DNA of 64,000 nt, taken from assembly GCF_001625575.1 (NCBI RefSeq), contig NZ_AUXV01000034.1:186001-250000 (forward strand), read 5' to 3'. Under the pieces are notes generated by a model. The model ran no database searches, was not told the DNA's origin, and was given only the letters and a program-made list of their open reading frames with translations. The stretch comes from Pseudoalteromonas luteoviolacea S2607. Lineage in GTDB: Bacteria; Pseudomonadota; Gammaproteobacteria; Enterobacterales; Alteromonadaceae. The stretch's first letter is position 1. Every line of letters starts with the position of its first letter. A program made the translations under genes and the position numbers. Shown here piece after piece: positions 34,995 through 42,909 of this stretch.

Positions 34995-36365
34995 GTGATT
35001 AAACTACCTTTTTGGGAAGACTCCCTTATCAAAAAATACAATATTTCTGGCCCTAGATACACATCTTATCCAACAGCCTTATCACTAACATCTGGGTATG
35101 ATCAACAAGCATTATCGGAGGCTGTCAAAAGCTCCACAAGTCGAGCATTGTCTCTCTATATACACATTCCGTTTTGTCATCAGCTTTGTTATTACTGTGG
35201 CTGCAACAAGATCATTACCCGCCATCAATCTAAAGCGGATGTGTATTTAGATCACTTGTGTGCAGAAATTGAATCACAAGCTGCCCTTTTCAAGGCATAT
35301 CGCGTGGAACAGCTCCACCTCGGAGGCGGCACCCCAACATTTCTCACAGAAGCGCAAATGACGCGTTTAATCAATACGATAGAGCAGCATTTCACGATTT
35401 CTGATCAGGCGCAGCGTAGTATTGAAATTGACCCTAGATCGCTGGCAGACAATATGTTGGTTACGCTGAGAGATTTACGCTTCAACAGGGTTTCGTTTGG
35501 CGTACAAGATTTTAATGATCAAGTTCAAGCTGCTGTGAATCGCCCACAGCAAATAGACGAAGTACTCAATATATTACATCAGGCTCGTACCCTAGGGTTT
35601 AAATCCATTAATATGGATATGATTTATGGCCTGCCACACCAATCACCCGAAAGCTATCGAGAAACCATCGCGCAACTTATCAATCTATCTCCTGATAGAG
35701 TCTCTCTGTTTAACTACGCCCATTTACCAGACAGGTTTGCGGCTCAACGTAAATTGAAAGAGCAAGATATGCCCTCTGCAGAACAAAAGCTACAAATATT
35801 CAAAAATGCATTGGCGCAAATGACAGAGGCTGGCTACCAGTATATTGGTATGGATCATTTTGCAAAACACGATGATGAACTTGCCATCGCGCAGCGTGAG
35901 AACCAATTGCACCGTAACTTTCAAGGTTATACCACACATGGAAATTGTGATTTATTAGGGCTCGGTGTTTCTTCTATCTCACAAATAGGCAATGCAATAC
36001 TGCAAAATGAAAAAGATTTAAAAACCTATTACGCTACTATCACCGACCAGCGAAGCGCCATATGTAAAGGTGTCACACTTACGCAGGACGATGTGTTAAG
36101 AGCACATGTTATTAAACAATTAATTTGTCATTTTGAGTTAGACAAGCTTGCCATTAGCAGTGCATTTAATATTGACTTTGATGCCTACTTCGCAGATTCA
36201 TTGCAGTCGTTACAGCCACTGATTGATGATGGGCTCGTGGTAAGTGACAATAACACCATCGCGGTTACAGCTCGCGGGACTTTATTTATCCGCATTATAT
36301 GTATGAGCTTTGATGCATACCTACAACAACAGATCAAAAATACACGCTTCTCTCGTGTTATTTAA
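34995..36365 (+). CDS. hemN: Oxygen-independent coproporphyrinogen III dehydrogenase
   Basis: Radical-SAM enzyme that converts coproporphyrinogen III to protoporphyrinogen IX without oxygen, for anaerobic haem synthesis. The [4Fe-4S] motif is FCHQLCYYCGCNK (CxxxCxxC, plus the neighbouring Cys), and YNISGPRYTSYPTA is the conserved N-terminal segment. The frame is open from a GTG at 34971, but that would be at the predicted transcript start. The in-frame GTG at 34995 gives 456 residues, close to E. coli HemN. The start is therefore inferred. Confidence 0.93.
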   Translation: MIKLPFWEDSLIKKYNISGPRYTSYPTALSLTSGYDQQALSEAVKSSTSRALSLYIHIPFCHQLCYYCGCNKIITRHQSKADVYLDHLCAEIESQAALFKAYRVEQLHLGGGTPTFLTEAQMTRLINTIEQHFTISDQAQRSIEIDPRSLADNMLVTLRDLRFNRVSFGVQDFNDQVQAAVNRPQQIDEVLNILHQARTLGFKSINMDMIYGLPHQSPESYRETIAQLINLSPDRVSLFNYAHLPDRFAAQRKLKEQDMPSAEQKLQIFKNALAQMTEAGYQYIGMDHFAKHDDELAIAQRENQLHRNFQGYTTHGNCDLLGLGVSSISQIGNAILQNEKDLKTYYATITDQRSAICKGVTLTQDDVLRAHVIKQLICHFELDKLAISSAFNIDFDAYFADSLQSLQPLIDDGLVVSDNNTIAVTARGTLFIRIICMSFDAYLQQQIKNTRFSRVI

Positions 36366-36803
36366 ATTGGTTGCCGCAAATTGCTCAGCTTATTTGCGGT
36401 CAACCCCCTCCCCCACATACAAGCGACATACTCCTTACCCATATCACAGTTCTTGAAAGCAAAGTACGTACGCTCTTGCGCTACTCTATAAAATAATTTT
36501 CATTTACAAAATCGCTATGAACCTAATAAATTCATTTTAATAAATCTAACAAATGTTTTTAATTCATCAAATTCACAGCCATAGAAGACTGAAGTTAAAA
36601 GATATATTACTATCAACAATAATACTTCAATGACAAAAATATAATGATATACAACGTTATTATTAATAAGTTTAAAACAACACAAGGTCACAAAAAATAA
36701 ACAGTATTGACACATTAACACAACTTAAAATAAAGTGCTTTTGTTCAATTTACGAACACAGGAATAACATTCCTAATTTTGAAAATAACAAAAAGGATTT
36801 ATT
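36366..36803. other. AT-rich intergenic gap before the PLA2-like gene
   Basis: 438 bp, strongly AT-rich. A hairpin (CCGCAAAT/ATTTGCGG, 36374-36399) may end hemN. A 68-codon frame on the minus strand (36515-36721) has no ribosome-binding site and looks like chance. The promoter of the next gene should lie near 36700-36780, and an AAAAGGA ribosome-binding site precedes its ATG. Confidence 0.45.
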
Positions 36804-37607
36804 ATGAAAAAACTAGCTGCAATTGCATTCGCACTCTGTACTCTTGGCAGTAATGTATCAAATGCAAACGAAGGTATAACAATTCAAAGTGAAGATTACG
36901 GAGTGAGCGGTTACTTCGAAACAACCCTAAATGCGAGTTCACTAAAGAATACAATATCTAACAAAGATAATACTGTTAAATTTAACCTCTCTGATGACCT
37001 TAATAACCAAATAAGCAGTTCTATTACTTTTAATGGGAACACTTTCAACTTAAAACTAGATAATGTAAATAAAACGGTCGACATTTCTGGTTTTGACATT
37101 AATAACAAAAAGTTGATTAATAGCGAAAAGCTAAAAAGTTCATTAACCCGTATTTTTCGTGATTCTCAAAATCATGTCGAAGATATTTTAAATGCTCAAA
37201 CTAAACTGGACAAAGAATCAAAAATCGTTCTATTCAAGTTTTTTGAGTTTCTTTCTACTTATCCAGTAGGTATGCCTCTAGAGCAAACGATTGAGCAAGA
37301 CTTCTCGGCTCAAGGATGGACAGATCTTTGTCCTTATATGGGCAAGTACAAAACCGCTATTTGGGATGTTACCTATGTTGGTGTTAAAACCCAGCGCTAT
37401 AAAGTAGGTGGTCACGGCTTCTGTGCGGCTCGCTGCGGCGCTGGCTGTCCTATGTTTGGCGACGGCCAATATACACAAGATTGCTTGAATCATGATGCCT
37501 GTGCCGACGTGGAAGGCGAGCAATTAGGTGTCTGTGGCGATGAGTGGACGTCCGCATCTGATGATTTCTGGTTCTCACCAGACTGTACTACACCACCTTC
37601 AAGCTAA
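36804..37607 (+). CDS. Secreted cysteine-rich protein with phospholipase-A2-like motif
   Basis: 267 residues with a clear signal peptide (1 to about 21, cut after SNA). The N-terminal half (about 22-160) is rich in Asn, Lys and Ser, predicted beta/helical, and not recognised. The C-terminal ~95 residues contain eight cysteines (176, 207, 211, 215, 227, 233, 244, 261). The region CGAGCPMFGDG (211-221) followed by DCLNHDAC (226-233) resembles the Ca2+ loop and CCxxHDxC catalytic helix of secreted phospholipase A2, with H230-D231 as the putative dyad and D253/D254 as a possible supporting Asp. Enzymatic activity is inference. It could be a PLA2-fold protein with another role. The AT-rich 5' half hints at foreign origin. 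Confidence 0.7.
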   Translation: MKKLAAIAFALCTLGSNVSNANEGITIQSEDYGVSGYFETTLNASSLKNTISNKDNTVKFNLSDDLNNQISSSITFNGNTFNLKLDNVNKTVDISGFDINNKKLINSEKLKSSLTRIFRDSQNHVEDILNAQTKLDKESKIVLFKFFEFLSTYPVGMPLEQTIEQDFSAQGWTDLCPYMGKYKTAIWDVTYVGVKTQRYKVGGHGFCAARCGAGCPMFGDGQYTQDCLNHDACADVEGEQLGVCGDEWTSASDDFWFSPDCTTPPSS

Positions 37608-37620
37608 GTGATTCACTAAA

Positions 37621-37638
37621 GGGGAGTGAGCGCTCCCC
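37621..37638 (+). terminator. Hairpin after the PLA2-like gene
   Basis: GGGGAG and CTCCCC pair around a 6-base loop, 13 bp after the stop, followed by a pyrimidine-rich ACCTCTTTCTC stretch. Confidence 0.6.
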
Positions 37639-37737
37639 ACCTCTTTCTCATTCAACCTTAGACACTCTACAGGTTGACTTGATCTCTCTTGGTCCCTATC
37701 AGACAATGGGTGCATAAAACGAACAAGGATGGAATTT

Positions 37738-38028
37738 ATGTTTAGCCAAAGACGGCTTTTAGCCTTATCTATTATTATGGCATGTATTGCCATCGCCCCA
37801 TTAGTTGCCCTTTTACTAGCTGAAATTATATCTAGCCAGTTAAACTGCATTGTCAATGAGCGCAGTGATATCCCCTGTGAGTTGTTAGGCACTGACATAA
37901 CCATGTTACTCGTCAGCTTTTATGTGAGTGGATGGGCAAGCTTTATCACACTGCCTCTAGCTGGCGGTATCGCAGCATTACTGTATTTAAAGTATCTAGA
38001 TCTGAAACTAATAAATCGTGAACCATAA
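37738..38028 (+). CDS. Small two-helix membrane protein
   Basis: 96 residues from the ATG at 37738. Hydrophobic segments at about 7-30 and 54-83 suggest two membrane helices with an intervening loop containing two cysteines. I do not recognise the family. An in-frame ATG three codons upstream (37729) overlaps the AAGGA element that best serves 37738. It follows the secreted PLA2-like gene by about 130 bp with a hairpin between, so co-expression is possible but not shown. Confidence 0.55.
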   Translation: MFSQRRLLALSIIMACIAIAPLVALLLAEIISSQLNCIVNERSDIPCELLGTDITMLLVSFYVSGWASFITLPLAGGIAALLYLKYLDLKLINREP

Positions 38029-38298
38029 CCACAGCGCTTTCTGCCTGTTCACTTTAAGGCATGTACTTATAAAGGATCTAAACGCAACAGCATTGCCTCT
38101 GTATTTATAAGGACCATTTTAGGTTCACTGGCAGTATATAACTATTATTCAGGGACAAAGAATGAGCATAGTGAATGCGTGGTGGTAAAGGGGCGAAATA
38201 CCGAGTGCTGACTTTACCTTCGGTAAATAAGAGCAGTTGTCATCTTATGAAACGGCCACTTTTAAAACCAATACCAAGATAGTGGCGTACATAAAGTA
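38029..38298. other. Intergenic region with no recognised gene
   Basis: 270 bp between the small membrane protein and the terminator of the lectin-like gene. A short hairpin (TTTACC-TTC-GGTAAA, about 38213-38227) is present. No supportable ORF. Confidence 0.3.
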
Positions 38299-38323
38299 AA
38301 GCCCCGAGTATCAGCCGGGGCTT
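38299..38323 (-). terminator. Terminator after the lectin-like gene
   Basis: AAGCCCCG and CGGGGCTT form a perfect 8-bp stem with a 9-base loop, 45 bp past the stop of the minus-strand gene. It is followed in that direction by TTTACTTTATG. Confidence 0.75.
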
Positions 38324-38367
38324 AACGCTAATTTTGCCGACTTCTCGGCGCAATTTCTATACGATGT

Positions 38368-40320
38368 CTATTTTACGTAATAATACAGCGTGTCTTGCTC
38401 TGCGCCGCTATACGCTCCGCTGCTATATGGCCATTGATCGAACTTCACATTATGTTGATACAACGCCGCACCGATACGTGTATACCCATCACCTCGGCTC
38501 GTTGATTTTGTACTTAAGCTGATGAACGAGTAGTCTAGCCCCGAAGCACTGCATCCAGAGCCTTCTTGCAACCAAATCATACCAATGTCATACGGTACCG
38601 GTGGCTGACTGAGGTCGGTAGTTTGTGATAAAGCGACACAGTTTGCACTCTCGAGCTTATCTTTATTTAACTGAGAAACTTTGCCATGTTCATCCACAAA
38701 CATCATACCTGTGGTCATGTTTTTCTGTATTGCTTGCCATTGCTCGCTGGGAAGAACACCTAGTTCATTTAGGCTCAGTGGCAAACTTACGGCAATATTA
38801 TCCAAGCCATCTTTGTGGTGCGCGACTAAGGTCCAGCCTCCACCATTAGCGGTCATTTCACAGTGCGCATAAAATGGGGCAACGCCGCCCTCTCCATCTG
38901 GGTCAATCTCATACATGCCTGAGCTTGCTGTTGGATCTTGCTGTTTAATAGACGCACACGTAGTACCCAATGATGGTTCTGGCTCTGTTGGTGGAGTGAC
39001 ATCATCACCCGAGTTTACAAAGCCACCAAAGTACTCTAACTCTCCTATGACACGATAACTGTGACCTTGTGTATTGTGTATCTTCAGTCGAACAAACTTA
39101 CCAACCGCAGGTTGCGATAGTTCAATCGTTTGATCTAGACTTTTCACCAACGAGAATGACTCATGGTCAACAAAGTTAACATTGTCGTTCGAAACTTGCA
39201 GTGTGACATCTTTAACGCCCATACCTGGATTGGAAGCGGCAGAGTACAACATCACTCTGAACGCCGTGATATAGGCAGAAGAATTAAAGCTCACTTGCAG
39301 CCAATGCTCTTGGGCAAGCGTAGTCAACCAAATACCACGTTTGATTTTAGCCGCTGCATCAGCGTTAATCTTGGTGGAGGAGTTATACCCATCAAACGCG
39401 CCCGAAGCACTGTCAGCTGCATAATTGTGACTTGAGCTGTACGATGATTCCGTTAAACCATTTGTGCCTATGAGTGCGATGTTGCCGTATTGTCCACTGG
39501 TCTCCCCCGGTACCACTGTAAATGTGTCCGAAGTTGATAAACGCAGAGACATGGTGTCTTTACCATAATGGGTATTATCTTGGGCAAACAGATTGTTTTT
39601 CATTGACAAAATGCTGACCATCTCTAGCAAATGACTGGTCTCTGAGTCTCTTGATTGCTCTTCTTGCAGCAACAACTTGCCCTGTAACTTCTGAAACCCC
39701 GCTTCGTTAATCGCTTCTTGGGTCAGGTTAAATGGCGTCCCATCATTTGTCGTGCCGCTATTTACCTTGTTGTACACAGCTAAATAGCCAATAGACTCCT
39801 CAACATGTGCATTACCAGCTTCTTGTTCATTGAGACTAATGCCAAATGTTTGTTGAGAAGTACTCGATACTCTAAGTGAGTATGCATCAGGGTCATTTTG
39901 GGTTTGGCCACTGACAAAAACATGAGGCGCATGGGCAAAGCTCTCACTAAAGAACTGGTGTTTCGAGCCAGTACCAAGCGTCAGCTCTCCAGCCTCCCAC
40001 ACACTGCCATCTTCTAAGTGGTGGCGTCCCTTTTCAACCACTAAAAACGACACATATTCTTCACCGTGAATCCCGTCTAAGTATGACCACTCTTTAAATT
40101 GAACGTCAAAGCTACTCGCAGTCACGTTAGAAATAGAAACAACACCAGGCTCCTTATCGTTAAAAGTGGGCACAGACGGAATGATAATTGGGTCATGATA
40201 ACCATTAATAGGAATGGTGATTGTCTGGTCCGTAATGGAGACATTTTCAATTAACGTAAAAGCCTGCGCGACAGGCGTCATAGCAGTTAACAGGGATGCT
40301 AAGCCAATTGATTTAAGCAT
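38368..40320 (-). CDS. Secreted lectin-like protein: beta repeats, F5/8 discoidin and fibrinogen-related domains
   Basis: 650 residues from the ATG at 40320 (AAGGA 9 bp upstream); an in-frame ATG 14 codons earlier would spoil the signal peptide. Signal peptide 1-20 (AQA). Residues about 46-99 and 131-184 are two copies of one beta unit (FDVQFKEW...GEEYVSFLVVEKG and FGISLNEQE...HVEESIGYLAVYN), similar to H-lectin-type modules. Residues about 285-432 form an F5/8 type C (discoidin) domain. A Pro/Glu linker (436-450) leads to a fibrinogen-related domain (455-650): C455, SGMYEIDPDG, YAHCEMTANGGGWTLVAH (C487), C561, C590. All modules suggest glycan or surface binding outside the cell. The ligand and role are unknown. 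Confidence 0.82.
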   Translation of the reverse strand: MLKSIGLASLLTAMTPVAQAFTLIENVSITDQTITIPINGYHDPIIIPSVPTFNDKEPGVVSISNVTASSFDVQFKEWSYLDGIHGEEYVSFLVVEKGRHHLEDGSVWEAGELTLGTGSKHQFFSESFAHAPHVFVSGQTQNDPDAYSLRVSSTSQQTFGISLNEQEAGNAHVEESIGYLAVYNKVNSGTTNDGTPFNLTQEAINEAGFQKLQGKLLLQEEQSRDSETSHLLEMVSILSMKNNLFAQDNTHYGKDTMSLRLSTSDTFTVVPGETSGQYGNIALIGTNGLTESSYSSSHNYAADSASGAFDGYNSSTKINADAAAKIKRGIWLTTLAQEHWLQVSFNSSAYITAFRVMLYSAASNPGMGVKDVTLQVSNDNVNFVDHESFSLVKSLDQTIELSQPAVGKFVRLKIHNTQGHSYRVIGELEYFGGFVNSGDDVTPPTEPEPSLGTTCASIKQQDPTASSGMYEIDPDGEGGVAPFYAHCEMTANGGGWTLVAHHKDGLDNIAVSLPLSLNELGVLPSEQWQAIQKNMTTGMMFVDEHGKVSQLNKDKLESANCVALSQTTDLSQPPVPYDIGMIWLQEGSGCSASGLDYSFISLSTKSTSRGDGYTRIGAALYQHNVKFDQWPYSSGAYSGAEQDTLYYYVK

Positions 40321-40631
40321 AACTAGATCCTTTATAGATGAGAGTAGAGGCGTGGGCAACATAGATGAATATCACTTCATGGCATTGCCCGTTTCGTTGA
40401 ACTTATTATGTTGGAACTATTGAATAACCCAATCTAACTAGAAGCTACCAAATCCGCATATAAATGTATTTATATGCATGACTAGGGCGTCAACAAATAG
40501 AATATTAACATGACTGAAATCATAAAAAATAATGAAATATTATTAAGTTAGAAAGGTTTTGAGTATTTTTAAGATAAGGTGTGGAAGGTAAAAAGCTTAA
40601 TATCGGGATTATTTTAAAACCATTAAAAAAC
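40321..40631. promoter_or_regulatory. Intergenic region upstream of the lectin-like gene
   Basis: 311 AT-rich bases between the lectin-like gene and the S10-operon terminator. The lectin gene promoter should be here. No ORF and no clear operator were seen. Confidence 0.35.
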
Positions 40632-40659
40632 AAAAACCCCAGCCGAAGCTGGGGTTTTT
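40632..40659 (-). terminator. Terminator of the S10 operon
   Basis: AAAAACCCCAGC and GCTGGGGTTTTT form a perfect 12-bp stem with a 4-base loop, 21 bp after the rpsQ stop on the minus strand. The strong T run shows that transcription ends here instead of continuing into spc-operon genes. Confidence 0.93.
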
Positions 40660-40680
40660 ATAAGTAAACTTAATTAAAAA

Positions 40681-40938
40681 TTAAGCTTTCTTAGGACGTT
40701 CAATCACGTCAACTAGCGTCCAAGATTTTTTCTTAGAGATTGGCGCACATTCGCGAATAGTCACGACGTCACCTGCTAGTGCTGTGTTGTTTTCATCGTG
40801 TGCGTGCAACTTAGTTGTACGCTTGATGAATTTACCGTAGATCGGGTGTTTAACCTGACGCTCGATAGCAACAACGATTGACTTATCCATTTTGTCGCTA
40901 ACTACACGACCTTGAAGAGTACGGATTTTATCGCTCAT
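40681..40938 (-). CDS. rpsQ: 30S ribosomal protein S17
   Basis: 85 residues (MSDKIRTLQGRVVSDKMDKSIVVAIERQVKHPIYGKF...), an OB-fold protein that binds 16S rRNA early in assembly. Last gene of the S10 operon. Its ATG overlaps the rpmC stop by one base (TAATG). In most gammaproteobacteria rplN would follow; here a terminator does. Confidence 0.98.
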   Translation of the reverse strand: MSDKIRTLQGRVVSDKMDKSIVVAIERQVKHPIYGKFIKRTTKLHAHDENNTALAGDVVTIRECAPISKKKSWTLVDVIERPKKA

Positions 40939-41129
40939 TATGCACCTGCCTTCTGGTTGATAACCGTTTTAACACGCGCAATACTGCGACGTACTTTTTT
41001 CAGCTCGTGAGTTTGAGCTAGCTGACCAGTGCTCGCTTGCATGCGCAGGTTGAACTGCTCACGAAGAAGCTCTAGAAGTTCAGCTTTAAGCTCTTCTACG
41101 CTTTTGTCTTTCAATTCGCTAGCTTTCAT
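40938..41129 (-). CDS. rpmC: 50S ribosomal protein L29
   Basis: 63 residues, a two-helix protein (MKASELKDKSVEELKAELLELLREQFNLRMQ) at the polypeptide exit tunnel, where trigger factor and SRP dock. Overlaps rplP and rpsQ by one base each, so translation is tightly coupled. Confidence 0.98.
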   Translation of the reverse strand: MKASELKDKSVEELKAELLELLREQFNLRMQASTGQLAQTHELKKVRRSIARVKTVINQKAGA

Positions 41130-41542
41130 TACATTACCGTCCGAGTTACAAATGTTGTTTTGAAAGGTAATTTACGAGCAGCTAGGTCGAATGCTTCACG
41201 AGCAAGCTCTTCTGAAACACCTTCCATCTCGTAAAGTACTTTACCAGGCTGAATTTCAGCAACCCAGTATTCAACAGAACCTTTACCTTTACCCATACGA
41301 ACTTCAAGCGGTTTCTCTGTAATCGGCTTATCTGGGAATACACGAATCCAGATTTTACCTTGACGCTTGATGTGACGCGTCATAGCACGACGAGCTGCTT
41401 CGATTTGACGAGCAGTCATACGGCCACGGCCAGTCGCTTTCAAGCCGAAAGAACCGAAGCTAACTTTGTTACCGCTAGTAGCAAGACCACGGTTGCGGCC
41501 TTTGTGTACCTTGCGGAATTTTGTACGTTTTGGCTGTAACAT
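41129..41542 (-). CDS. rplP: 50S ribosomal protein L16
   Basis: 137 residues (MLQPKRTKFRKVHKGRNRGLATSGNKVSFG...). Binds 23S rRNA near the A site and is a late-assembly protein. The motif containing GRMTARQIEAARRA is conserved; an Arg near residue 81 in this family can be hydroxylated by YcfD. S10-operon order is preserved. Confidence 0.98.
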   Translation of the reverse strand: MLQPKRTKFRKVHKGRNRGLATSGNKVSFGSFGLKATGRGRMTARQIEAARRAMTRHIKRQGKIWIRVFPDKPITEKPLEVRMGKGKGSVEYWVAEIQPGKVLYEMEGVSEELAREAFDLAARKLPFKTTFVTRTVM

Positions 41543-41555
41543 TAGTCGCTACCTC

Positions 41556-42257
41556 TTACTTAGCACTTTTCTTAGCTTTCTTCGGTGCACGTTTAGCTGG
41601 CTTCTCTTGCTCTTGTTTCAGTGGAAGACCACCGATAACTTCGCCTTTGAAGATCCAAACTTTAACACCGATGATGCCGTAAGTAGTCAAAGCTTCTGAA
41701 GTAGCGTAATCGATATCAGCACGTAGAGTGTGTAGAGGTACACGACCTTCACGGTACCACTCAGAACGTGCGATTTCAGCGCCGCCTAGACGACCGCTAA
41801 CTTCAACCTTGATACCTTTAGCACCTAGACGCATTGCATTTTGAACTGCGCGCTTCATAGCACGACGGAACATAACACGACGCTCTAGCTGTGAAGAGAT
41901 ACCGTCAGCAACTAATTGTGCATCTAGCTCTGGCTTACGTACTTCTGCAATGTTGATTTGTGCAGGTACACCAGCAAGCTTAGTTACAGCTTGGCGAAGC
42001 TTTTCAACGTCTTCACCTTTTTTACCGATAACAACACCAGGACGAGCTGTGTGAATTGTTACACGGATAGATTTAGCTGGACGCTCAATAACGATTTTAG
42101 ACACAGAAGCGTTTTTCAATTCCTTAGTAAGGTATTGACGCACTTTGTGATCGCCAAAAAGCTGCTCAGAGAAATCTTTTGTATTCGCGTACCAAGTAGA
42201 TACCCAAGGCTTTGAGATACCTAGGCGAATACCAGTAGGATGAACTTTTTGTCCCAT
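41556..42257 (-). CDS. rpsC: 30S ribosomal protein S3
   Basis: 233 residues. The KH domain contains the VIGKKGEDVEKLRQ loop (about 76-89); the protein lines the mRNA entry channel. The C-terminal tail is lysine-rich (KRAPKKAKKSAK). Starts 12 bp after rplV. Confidence 0.98.
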   Translation of the reverse strand: MGQKVHPTGIRLGISKPWVSTWYANTKDFSEQLFGDHKVRQYLTKELKNASVSKIVIERPAKSIRVTIHTARPGVVIGKKGEDVEKLRQAVTKLAGVPAQINIAEVRKPELDAQLVADGISSQLERRVMFRRAMKRAVQNAMRLGAKGIKVEVSGRLGGAEIARSEWYREGRVPLHTLRADIDYATSEALTTYGIIGVKVWIFKGEVIGGLPLKQEQEKPAKRAPKKAKKSAK

Positions 42258-42269
42258 TACTTATATCTC

Positions 42270-42602
42270 CTAGCTATCTGAAACCACAACAGTGATGTGG
42301 CTTGAACGCTTAAGGATGCGGTCTGCGCGTCCTTTAGCACGTGGCATAATACGTTTCATTGTAGGACCTTCGTCTACAAATACTTTAGCCACTTTAAGCT
42401 CATCAATGTCAGCACCTTCGTTGTGCTCCGCGTTAGCGATAGCAGACTCAAGTACTTTTTTAACCAATACAGCCGCTTTCTTCGGGCTATACGCTAGGAT
42501 TTCTAGCGCGCGATCAACCGGAAGTCCGCGGATCTGATCAGCAACTAGACGTGCTTTTTGCGCCGAACCAGAGGCGAATTTGTGTTTAGCTAATGCTTCC
42601 AT
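42270..42602 (-). CDS. rplV: 50S ribosomal protein L22
   Basis: 110 residues from the second of two adjacent ATGs (MEALAKHKFASGSAQKARLVADQIRG). GGAGG lies 5 bases before it and only 2 before the first ATG. The conserved extended loop near RIMPRAKGRADRI reaches the exit tunnel constriction, where macrolide-resistance mutations fall in other species. Confidence 0.97.
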   Translation of the reverse strand: MEALAKHKFASGSAQKARLVADQIRGLPVDRALEILAYSPKKAAVLVKKVLESAIANAEHNEGADIDELKVAKVFVDEGPTMKRIMPRAKGRADRILKRSSHITVVVSDS

Positions 42603-42614
42603 CATACCCTCCGA

Positions 42615-42893
42615 TTAACGCTTTTTAGCTTTCTTATCCGCAGCGTGACCGCGGTAAGTACGTGTAGGTGCAAATTCACCTAGTTTGTGACCGATCATTT
42701 CGTCTGTAACGAATACAGGTACGTGCTGACGACCATTATGGACAGCGATGGTCAATCCGATCATGTTAGGGATGATCATTGAACGACGGCTCCAAGTCTT
42801 GATAGGCTTCTTGTCACCGCTTTCCAACGCCTTCTCTACCTTCTTCAGCAAGTGTAGGTCAATGAATGGACCCTTCTTGAGAGAACGTGGCAT
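42615..42893 (-). CDS. rpsS: 30S ribosomal protein S19
   Basis: 92 residues (MPRSLKKGPFIDLHLLKKVEKAL...), of the 30S head, pairing with S13. Good family match throughout, including GRQHVPVFVTDEMIGHKLGEFAPTR in the second half. Confidence 0.98.
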   Translation of the reverse strand: MPRSLKKGPFIDLHLLKKVEKALESGDKKPIKTWSRRSMIIPNMIGLTIAVHNGRQHVPVFVTDEMIGHKLGEFAPTRTYRGHAADKKAKKR

Positions 42894-42909
42894 GGCAATT
42901 CCTCAACTA

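Noticed and set aside
36515..36721. 68-codon minus-strand frame in the gap before the PLA2-like gene
   Set aside because: Hydrophobic but built from AT-rich codons, with no ribosome-binding site and no recognisable family. Likely chance.
38068..40336. 13-bp sequence TATAAAGGATCTA at 38068-38080 and inverted at 40324-40336, bracketing the lectin-like gene
   Set aside because: A 13-bp match is expected many times by chance in 64 kb, and the second copy is simply the ribosome-binding region of the gene.
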